Assembly: GCF_900009135.1 (NCBI RefSeq)
Contig: NZ_LT797688.1
Span: 631,169 to 695,168 of the forward strand
Direction: 5' to 3'
DNA: 64,000 nt
DNA from: Planktothrix sp. PCC 11201
GTDB lineage: Bacteria > Cyanobacteriota > Cyanobacteriia > Cyanobacteriales > Microcoleaceae
Of the stretch, positions 45,911 to 52,595 are shown in pieces (positions within the stretch are counted from its first letter, which is position 1; each line of letters begins with the position of its first letter). The notes beneath the pieces were generated by a model that did not search any database, had not been told where the DNA came from, and was given only the letters and a program-made list of their open reading frames with translations. The translations under genes were made by a program, and so were the position numbers.

Positions 45911-46732
45911 TTAATTTATAATAGTTTGGACAAATTCTTTTAATATCTGTTCATAGCGATCGCCCGCCACTTCACTGACATCATTATGATCAGCTCCTTC
46001 CACCCAAAAAGACAATTTAGGAGTATTTACGGCTGCAAATAATCGTTGTCCGTGACTAAAAGGAATCACTTGATCAGCAGTTCCATGAATCACTAAAACT
46101 GGAGCTTTAATCAAAGGAATTTTGCTCAGATTGGGAAACTTATCAAAAGGATATAAAGGCAAGTCTATTTTAACTCGAAAGGTGCTAACAAAGGTACTTT
46201 CCAGAACCAAACCCGCCACAGGTTGACGGGAGGCTAAATCCACCGATGGCCCCCCACCCAGAGAACGGCCATAAACAATGATCTGATTCGGAGGAATTTT
46301 TAACTGTTGTGTGAGATAATTATAAGCAGCATCAATGGCTTGATAAGCACCCGGTTCTGAGGGTTTACCTGTACTGATTCCATAGCCGGGATAATCATAG
46401 GCAAAAACCGCAAATCCCATCTGACGAAGTAATTCTAAGACAACGCGAATATCTCCTAAATCTTCCGCATTGCCATGACTATAAAGAATAGTATATTTAG
46501 CTTTAGGATTCGGTAAATATAAGGCTGTGATATTTACACCTGGATCTATTTTTAGGGTTAGGAATTCTGGAGTTAGTTGATAACTAGAAGGTTGAGGAAC
46601 AAAAATTAAACGTTCAGAATAGAAATATGCCCAAACCCCAACAGCGACATAGAGAATTATCAGAAAATGGATCATTCGTTTCAGGGAAAACTCGCCCATA
46701 ACAAAGCGTTTGAACAAAGTCTGAGGATTCAT
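45911..46732 (-). CDS. Membrane-anchored alpha/beta hydrolase
   Basis: A 273-residue serine hydrolase with an N-terminal membrane segment (MIHFLIILYVAVGVWAYFYS). The catalytic triad is Ser in VYGRSLGGGPSVDLA, Asp in VLVIHGTADQVIPFSHGQR and His in EGADHNDVSE. YSHGNAEDLGDIR gives the oxyanion loop, and YDYPGYGISTGKPSEPGAYQ is typical of the ABHD13/Bem46 group. Substrate unknown; probably a lipid or ester. It faces the ndhF3 promoter region with its 3' end. Confidence 0.82.
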   Translation of the reverse strand: MNPQTLFKRFVMGEFSLKRMIHFLIILYVAVGVWAYFYSERLIFVPQPSSYQLTPEFLTLKIDPGVNITALYLPNPKAKYTILYSHGNAEDLGDIRVVLELLRQMGFAVFAYDYPGYGISTGKPSEPGAYQAIDAAYNYLTQQLKIPPNQIIVYGRSLGGGPSVDLASRQPVAGLVLESTFVSTFRVKIDLPLYPFDKFPNLSKIPLIKAPVLVIHGTADQVIPFSHGQRLFAAVNTPKLSFWVEGADHNDVSEVAGDRYEQILKEFVQTIIN

Positions 46733-46829
46733 AATAATCTTTATGAGGCAAAGCTGTTTTTATTCTGATTTTGTAGTTTAATAGATTTGGTGAACAATTA
46801 ATAGAGTTAATCGATTGTGAGGAATTACC

Positions 46830-47213
46830 ATGAACTATCCTAATGACCTCAGATATTCAGATAGCCACGAATATATCAGACTTGATGGCGAAATTGCCAC
46901 CATTGGCATTACAATCTTTGCCGTGCAGCAACTCGGAGAGATCGTTTTTGTAGAACTACCGAACCAGGATACTTGGTTTGAGAAAGGGGCAGAGTATGGA
47001 ACGCTTGAATCTGTGAAAGCCGTTGCAGAGTTCTATGCACCGATCAGTGGGAAAGTGATTGAATGCAATACGACCCTTGAAGATTCCCCTGAAATTATAT
47101 GTGATGATCCCTATGGAGAAGGATGGTTAATCAAAGTTCAGGTTGATAACCTGAGTGATTTAGATGATGCCTTATCCGCAGAACAATATCAAGACTTAGT
47201 TCAAGGCGTTTAA
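46830..47213 (+). CDS. gcvH: Glycine cleavage system H protein
   Basis: A 127-residue lipoyl carrier protein. The lipoylated lysine lies in TLESVKAVAEFYAPISGKVI. LRYSDSHEYIRLDGEIATIG and VFVELPNQDTWFEKGAEYGT are family hallmarks. It shuttles the aminomethyl group among the P, T and L proteins of glycine cleavage, the photorespiratory glycine pathway. No gcvP or gcvT is in the window. Confidence 0.95.
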   Translation: MNYPNDLRYSDSHEYIRLDGEIATIGITIFAVQQLGEIVFVELPNQDTWFEKGAEYGTLESVKAVAEFYAPISGKVIECNTTLEDSPEIICDDPYGEGWLIKVQVDNLSDLDDALSAEQYQDLVQGV

Positions 47214-47265
47214 CAGAGGATTTTGGGTTTTAGGTGTGTTCAAAGTCTTAATTTGAAAAAGATAT

Positions 47266-47799
47266 ATGACCGATTCATCTATATCAGTTCCAGAAAATAT
47301 TACCTTTGAGCAAGGTATAGAAATTACCCAACTGTTGTTAAATAAATTAGAAGAGAACTCATTACCAGAGGCTGAAATTGAAAAGGTGATCACGGAGTTA
47401 GTCAAAACTCAGAATGGAGCCAGGGGATTTTTTGTGACCTACTTAACCGATGCTCGTTCTTGTTTTGATCAGCCCATTGTTTCTATCATTCAAGCCTTAG
47501 AAACTTCGCCGGAAATTGTGTCGGATTTACTGGTTAAAAATGTGGCGATGTCCGCGGCAATGGTCGTCTATCATCATCGACACAATAACCTAGAAATGCA
47601 GGAAAGTTCACAACAGGTTGTTCAACGTTCTTCTAATTTAATTCAACAGTTGAATTTTTCTCCTTTGCGATCGCGGCTTCAACAACTATTAAACAGTGTT
47701 CAAACCGGAGCAGGAATCTATCAAGATTTCTTAGAACGTTGGGAATATGATTCAGAACAACTGGCGGCTATAGTCAAGAGTTTAGAACGTTTATTGTAG
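47266..47799 (+). CDS. Conserved-looking helical protein of unknown function
   Basis: A 177-residue, mainly helical, soluble protein (VPENITFEQGIEITQLLLNK, RGFFVTYLTDARSCFDQPIV, RLQQLLNSVQTGAGIYQDFL). No recognised motif or membrane segment. It lies 52 bp after gcvH in the same direction, so it could be co-transcribed, but nothing in its sequence suggests glycine metabolism. A hairpin terminator follows. Confidence 0.65.
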   Translation: MTDSSISVPENITFEQGIEITQLLLNKLEENSLPEAEIEKVITELVKTQNGARGFFVTYLTDARSCFDQPIVSIIQALETSPEIVSDLLVKNVAMSAAMVVYHHRHNNLEMQESSQQVVQRSSNLIQQLNFSPLRSRLQQLLNSVQTGAGIYQDFLERWEYDSEQLAAIVKSLERLL

Positions 47800-47840
47800 T
47801 CAGTCTAAATCAAAAAATAGGTAATAGTGATTAAACTCCA

Positions 47841-47877
47841 CCTCTCTTTGAAGTCGGAGAGGGGAGAATAATTTTTA
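47841..47877 (+). terminator. Terminator after the 177-residue ORF
   Basis: CCTCTC (47841-47846) pairs with GAGAGG (47857-47862), then GGAGAATAATTTTT. Lies 42 bp past the stop codon. The rest of 47878-48073 is AT-rich and holds nothing else I can assign. Confidence 0.5.
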
Positions 47878-48073
47878 CTTTTAAATATCCACTAGAACTA
47901 AATTTTGGAGACAAAAAAATTCCTAATTCAACAATATACTGGATTTGAATTAACTATCTATGTTTTTAACATAAAATTCATGTTTGATATTTTTTTAATT
48001 CTATAAATCTTGACAAACTAATAAAATTAAGGTAATAATTCTTCATTCAATTAAAGTTACCAAAAATCATCTT

Positions 48074-49150
48074 ATGAATTCTCATCCCCCCCTCAAAACC
48101 CTCGGCTGTTTAGGAGATGTTACCCTAGAAGCGGATCAAGTCCGTTTAAAAGGATGGGTAACTTCAATTCAAGGTGAACCCATAGAAGGATTTAAGTTAA
48201 TGATTGGGGGTCAAGAAATCACCCAATTCAAAATTGAAAAAAACCTGCCTAGTCCCGATGTTTATAAACTATTTCCCACCCTACCTAACGCTGACCAAGC
48301 TCGATTTTTAATTTATATTCCTGTAAAGGGGATTGCACCGGATAAATTTAATACTTTAGTACAATTAATTCCTTTAGTCAAGGGACAGGCAGGAGAAATT
48401 TTATTTAATTTATTAGAATCTATTCTTCCGGTTCCCGAGAAAGAAGATCGGGTTGGAGTGGGAGGAAGTTTTAAATTTGTCGCCTGTGATTTTCTCGGTC
48501 ATTTTGTTAATAAAGCTCAATTAAAACCCCACGAATCTATTTTAGACGCGGGATGTGGCGTGGGTCGCATGGCCTATTCCCTCGCCTATTATTTAGATGA
48601 TACTGCCCGTTATGAAGGGTTTGATATTGTTGAAAAATGGATTAAATGGAATCAATCTGTGATTCATGAACATCGACCTAACTTTAACTTTCAATGGGCG
48701 AATATTTATAATAAACGCTATAATACAGAAGGAACAATTAAAGTAGAAAACTATGATTTTCCCTATGCCGATGAACAATTTGATTTTGTTTTCTTAACTT
48801 CCGTATTTACCCATTTATATGCGAATGCGGTTCAAAATTATCTCAAAGAAGTTTATCGAGTTCTCAAGCCGGGAGGACGGTGTTTATGTACATTCTTTTT
48901 GTTAAATGAAGAATCGGAAGTTCTAATTAAGGCTGGAAAAAGTTCTCAAAATTTAATCCATGAATTTGAAGACTCATTTTTCTCAAATTTAGAAATTCCC
49001 GAAAGTGACATGGGTCATCGAGAAATATTAGTAATGCAGTGGATTGAAGCATTAGGTTTTACAGTTTCCGCCAAATATTATGGGTTATGGTGCGGACGAA
49101 CTCCCGCCACTAACTACCAGGATATCTTAATCTTAAAAAAACCTAAATAA
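48074..49150 (+). CDS. SAM-dependent class I methyltransferase with N-terminal beta domain
   Basis: A 358-residue protein. Residues 1-115 form a beta-rich extra domain (VRLKGWVTSIQGEPIEGFKL). Residues 150-300 are a Rossmann methyltransferase: motif I ILDAGCGVGRMAYSLAYYL, EGFDIVEKWIKWNQ, FDFVFLTSVFTHL, and VYRVLKPGGRCLCTFFLLNE. The extra domain resembles ones fused to enzymes of polysaccharide modification, so an O-methyl addition to a glycan is possible but inferred. A REP sequence follows the stop codon. Confidence 0.82.
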   Translation: MNSHPPLKTLGCLGDVTLEADQVRLKGWVTSIQGEPIEGFKLMIGGQEITQFKIEKNLPSPDVYKLFPTLPNADQARFLIYIPVKGIAPDKFNTLVQLIPLVKGQAGEILFNLLESILPVPEKEDRVGVGGSFKFVACDFLGHFVNKAQLKPHESILDAGCGVGRMAYSLAYYLDDTARYEGFDIVEKWIKWNQSVIHEHRPNFNFQWANIYNKRYNTEGTIKVENYDFPYADEQFDFVFLTSVFTHLYANAVQNYLKEVYRVLKPGGRCLCTFFLLNEESEVLIKAGKSSQNLIHEFEDSFFSNLEIPESDMGHREILVMQWIEALGFTVSAKYYGLWCGRTPATNYQDILILKKPK

Positions 49151-49154
49151 CTTC

Positions 49155-49177
49155 GTAGTAAGCCCTTCAGGGCTTTC
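49155..49177. repeat. REP element 3' of the RAYT gene
   Basis: GTAGTAAGCCCTTCAGGGCT then TTC. It lies between the methyltransferase stop (49150) and the RAYT stop (49197). Confidence 0.8.
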
Positions 49178-49196
49178 TTATTTATTTATTATTCTC

Positions 49197-49793
49197 TCAA
49201 TCATCCCAATCCTTCCCATAATCCTTAACCGGATATTGCACCCAAGCATCGCGTAACCATTGGCGACCATAATCTTCAATATACCAATGAACACTGCTTT
49301 CCTCCCAATCATAGGGAGATGGAACATAATCATGTTTAACCGGATTAAAATGGAGATAATTTAAAGTTTGATAATAATGGTTATCATTGCGAATCATCCG
49401 GTCTGAAAAACTGTACCAAATCTTGCGTTTTGTCACTTGGTCTTCTAAATTCCAGTAACGAGAAGTTCGCCCATGAATAATATTAAATAAACGGCTTAAT
49501 TCTGGAAATTTATCAACATAAACCAATAAATGATAATGATTAGGAAGGATAACCCAAGCCCGAATATCAAAACCTGCATTAATAAATTGTTCAAAAATTA
49601 AATTTAATAATTCTTGACGACGATGGGGTGTTGAAATATAGGGTTGGTGTTCATAACAAGCAACAGTTAATAAATAAAAAGCTTCAATCTGAATAGGATG
49701 GGGAGGTGAGTGGGGAGGAAATCCTTTGGCTAACCGTTGTTTAACCAGTTCTTTGCGTTGCTCAGGTGTAAGTTTACGATATTCATACATCAT
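49197..49793 (-). CDS. REP-associated tyrosine transposase (RAYT, Y1 type)
   Basis: A 199-residue Y1/TnpA-REP type protein. The HUH metal motif is in AWVILPNHYHLLVYVDK and the C-terminal helix holds NDNHYYQTLNYLHFNPVKHD with the tyrosine region. I place the start at ATG 49793 (MMYEYRKLTPEQRKEL); upstream in-frame codons only translate REP DNA. RAYTs process REP DNA and are thought to spread REPs. Here REP pairs lie immediately upstream and a single REP downstream, exactly as expected for a RAYT locus. Confidence 0.88.
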   Translation of the reverse strand: MMYEYRKLTPEQRKELVKQRLAKGFPPHSPPHPIQIEAFYLLTVACYEHQPYISTPHRRQELLNLIFEQFINAGFDIRAWVILPNHYHLLVYVDKFPELSRLFNIIHGRTSRYWNLEDQVTKRKIWYSFSDRMIRNDNHYYQTLNYLHFNPVKHDYVPSPYDWEESSVHWYIEDYGRQWLRDAWVQYPVKDYGKDWDD

Positions 49794-49797
49794 AAAA

Positions 49798-49868
49798 GTA
49801 GTAAGCCCTTTAGGGCTTTCTCCTGTATTTTTAGGTTGGAGAGGATTAAGCCCTGAAGGGCTTACTAC
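49798..49868. repeat. Inverted REP pair (BIME-like) upstream of the RAYT
   Basis: GTAGTAAGCCCTTTAGGGCT (49798) and, inverted, TTAAGCCCTGAAGGGCTTAC ending CTAC at 49868, separated by 25 bp. Half of a two-pair array with 49896-49964. Confidence 0.82.
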
Positions 49869-49895
49869 CATTGTTTTAACACATGAGATCATAAA

Positions 49896-49964
49896 GTAGT
49901 GAGCCATTTAGGGCTTTCTCTTATATTTTTATTTGAGAGGATTAAGCCCTGAAGGGCTTACTAC
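49896..49964. repeat. Second inverted REP pair, overlapping the end of the GUN4-domain gene
   Basis: GTAGTGAGCCATTTAGGGCT (49896) and inverted TTAAGCCCTGAAGGGCTTAC with end CTAC at 49964. The second member supplies the last codons and stop codon of the GUN4-domain gene on the minus strand. Confidence 0.82.
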
Positions 49965-50802
49965 AGGTGGAAAGGCGAGAAAAGATTAAGGATAAATTTT
50001 CATTTGGTGTTGTGTTACCTACACCATAACAGGCTCTTTTTCGCCAACCAACAATAGGTAAATGTCCTATTGGTGCATTTAGGGTGAAATTTAGTTCTTC
50101 ATAATAAAGCCAACTTTCTCCTCGTCGCCAACCAACTTGATCACAAAACTTTGGATAATCTCCTTCTAAATCATAGAAAATTTGCCATTGACTTGTTAAA
50201 CTAAATAATCCCTGACTATAATATTCCCAGAGCCAGTTTAGGGTGTTTAAATCCGTACAGGAAAACTGTTCAATATCTTCTGGTCTTAACCATTTTTCAG
50301 CTTCTCTTTCGGCAATATATAAAATCAATTCCCAGGTATATTCATCGGCGGTTTTCCAATCTCCATTGGCTAATAATTCGATGAGTGAACTGTAGTCTAT
50401 ACTAAGTTCTGATTGGGGGAAATTTGAGTAAGATGAAGGAGTTATATTAACTAATAATTCAGGGTCAAGGGTTTCTAAGTAATGTAATATCCATTCTAAC
50501 AAATTTTGTAGGTTTTGTCTTTCTAAAGTAGCTTGTTGCAGTTGATTTTCCAAGGATTCTAACCGAGGTAAAAGGTCAGCAACGGTTAATCTTTTTTTTG
50601 CTTTAGAAGGGGTTTTTTGTTGAGAAATATCGACAGTTTGGAGACGTTTCCAAGTTTGTCTTGCCCAATCTAAACATTTTTCATCCTGTTTTAAACCTTC
50701 TGGTATAGATACATGGAGTTGTAAATCCCATCCACAGACTACACAAGTTTCTGGAATCGGTTTTTGATAGTTAGAGTCACAGACTGGGCATGGAAAGCTC
50801 AT
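49942..50802 (-). CDS. Zinc-ribbon plus GUN4-domain protein
   Basis: A 286-residue protein. Residues 1-26 hold a zinc ribbon with two Cys pairs (CPVC and CVVC). After a coiled-coil linker, residues 130-270 form a GUN4 domain: IDYSSLIELLANGDWKTADE, CTDLNTLNWLWEYYSQGLFS, YPKFCDQVGWRRGESWLYYE and APIGHLPIVGWRK. GUN4 domains bind porphyrins and stimulate Mg-chelatase; many cyanobacterial GUN4 paralogues are fused to other domains for sensing. The final residues (STCSKPFRA) are REP-encoded and probably replaced the native C-terminus. Confidence 0.8.
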   Translation of the reverse strand: MSFPCPVCDSNYQKPIPETCVVCGWDLQLHVSIPEGLKQDEKCLDWARQTWKRLQTVDISQQKTPSKAKKRLTVADLLPRLESLENQLQQATLERQNLQNLLEWILHYLETLDPELLVNITPSSYSNFPQSELSIDYSSLIELLANGDWKTADEYTWELILYIAEREAEKWLRPEDIEQFSCTDLNTLNWLWEYYSQGLFSLTSQWQIFYDLEGDYPKFCDQVGWRRGESWLYYEELNFTLNAPIGHLPIVGWRKRACYGVGNTTPNENLSLIFSRLSTCSKPFRA

Positions 50803-51051
50803 CGAAAGTCGGGATTAGGGGGTTTGTTGTATGTTAACATTCCCCCATCCTCAAAACCTGATCCGCCAATTTCCTGTCATTTCCTAACAATATTGTATGA
50901 TTTGAATATCGGGGTTCTCTTAAGGGAGTCTGGGGTAAGCCGGGGGAAAGAAATAATCAGTGTTATAGAGGTCAGTTGTCAAATCCCATGTTGAAACAAT
51001 TTGTTAAAGGTAATCAACAGTGGATTTTACCTATTTATTGAGGAAGAATAA

Positions 51052-52533
51052 ATGATGAGTGAGTCCGAATTAACCACTATTTTAATAATTGATAACCATT
51101 CAATTGACCTACGGATTCTATTGGATTTATTTAGTCAAAAACAGGTTAATTTATTCTGGATAAATCCAGATAAAGCTGCTGTTTCTATGGAAAAATTATC
51201 TCTAGCTGATTTGATTTTTATTGCGGTTTCTGTGCTGGGGGAGAATGAATATCTGTTGTGTCAACATTTGCAGAGTTCGGGTCTAAATATTCCAATTGTT
51301 TTGATTACAACTTCTCAAAATCAAGAGACTATCAAAACTGGGTTGAGTTTAGGAGTGATAGATTATCTATTTACTTGTTTAGAGACTGAGGAGTTTTTAC
51401 TGAAATTAAACAACTATTGGAAGTTGGCTGAAAATCGAAAAGAAGTCCGGCAAAGTTTTAATCAATTAAAACAAGAATTAGAAACAGAGAGACGAGAAAA
51501 TTTACAGCTTAAAAATATTAATTATCAATTAGAAATAAAGGTTGAATCCCAGCAAGAAGAATTACAAAAATCTATTATAGAATCAGAAAATAATCAAATT
51601 GCTTTAGAACAGTGTTTCAAGAAAATTAAGATTATTCAAACTCAATTAGTGAATAACGAAAAAATGTCAATTCTCGGGCAAATGTTAGCTGGAATTGCCC
51701 ATGAAATTAATAATCCGGTTAATTTTATTTATGGAAATCTAGCCTATGTTCAAGAATACACTGACAATCTTTTAAAGATTTTTGAACTCTATCAACAGTA
51801 TTATTCTAATCCCCATCCGGTGATTCAACAGGAGGTGGAAGCGGTAGAATTAAACTTTATTTTAGAAGATTTGCCTAAGATGTTAGAATCGATGCAGGTG
51901 GGTGCAGAACGGATTCGAGAAATTGTGCTGAGTTTACGCAATTTTGCCCGTCAGGATGGTTCTCAAATGAGAGCAACTAATCTTCATGAAGGGATTGATA
52001 GCACCTTAATGATTTTACAAAATCGGTTAAAACGAAAACAGGATCATCCGGCGATTCATGTGATTAAAGAATATAGTTCCTCTTTACCTTTAGTTGAATG
52101 TTATGGAGGCGAAATGAATCAAGTTTTTATGAATATTTTAGCCAATGCTATTGATGCGATTGAAGAAAACAATCAACAAAAAAATATTGAAGAATTGCAG
52201 GTTAATCCTGGTCACATTTTGATTAAAACCGATATTATTAATGATCATAATGTCGTGATTAAAATTAGTGATAATGCCGGGGGAATGACCGAGGAAATTT
52301 TAGCCCATCTATTTGAACCATTTTTTACCACAAAACCTGTGGGTAAGGGGACGGGGATTGGTTTATCTATCAGTAAAAATATTGTGGTTGAAAAACATAA
52401 AGGTAGTTTACAATGTATTTCTACCCCAGGGAAAGGAACAGAATTTATTATTGAAATTCCCATTACTCAGGAAATGCCGACTCAAAAACATGAGTATAAA
52501 AAACAAGTTTCTATTTTAACTCAGGGAAATTAA
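51052..52533 (+). CDS. Histidine kinase with degenerate receiver domain
   Basis: A 493-residue soluble hybrid kinase. Residues 8-120 are receiver-like (TILIIDNHSIDLRILLDLFS) but the phosphoacceptor Asp is Ala (DLIFIAVSVLGENEY) and the conserved Lys region is changed (VIDYLFTCLETEEF), so it is a pseudo-receiver. A coiled coil (about 125-200) follows, then HisKA with the autophosphorylated His in LAGIAHEINNPVNFIYGN, and HATPase motifs MNILANAIDAIEENN, SDNAGGMTEEI and GKGTGIGLSISKNIV. The reaction is ATP-dependent His phosphorylation; partner unknown. It lies 62 bp before the haemagglutinin gene. Confidence 0.9.
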   Translation: MMSESELTTILIIDNHSIDLRILLDLFSQKQVNLFWINPDKAAVSMEKLSLADLIFIAVSVLGENEYLLCQHLQSSGLNIPIVLITTSQNQETIKTGLSLGVIDYLFTCLETEEFLLKLNNYWKLAENRKEVRQSFNQLKQELETERRENLQLKNINYQLEIKVESQQEELQKSIIESENNQIALEQCFKKIKIIQTQLVNNEKMSILGQMLAGIAHEINNPVNFIYGNLAYVQEYTDNLLKIFELYQQYYSNPHPVIQQEVEAVELNFILEDLPKMLESMQVGAERIREIVLSLRNFARQDGSQMRATNLHEGIDSTLMILQNRLKRKQDHPAIHVIKEYSSSLPLVECYGGEMNQVFMNILANAIDAIEENNQQKNIEELQVNPGHILIKTDIINDHNVVIKISDNAGGMTEEILAHLFEPFFTTKPVGKGTGIGLSISKNIVVEKHKGSLQCISTPGKGTEFIIEIPITQEMPTQKHEYKKQVSILTQGN

Positions 52534-52595
52534 TTGATCATCCATTTTGCATCGACTGTAGTTTTCAAACCTTCATTACATTAAAGGAATTAGAT

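Noticed and set aside
49794-49907. Upstream 38-codon extension of the RAYT gene
   Set aside because: It translates REP DNA only; family homology begins at the ATG at 49793.
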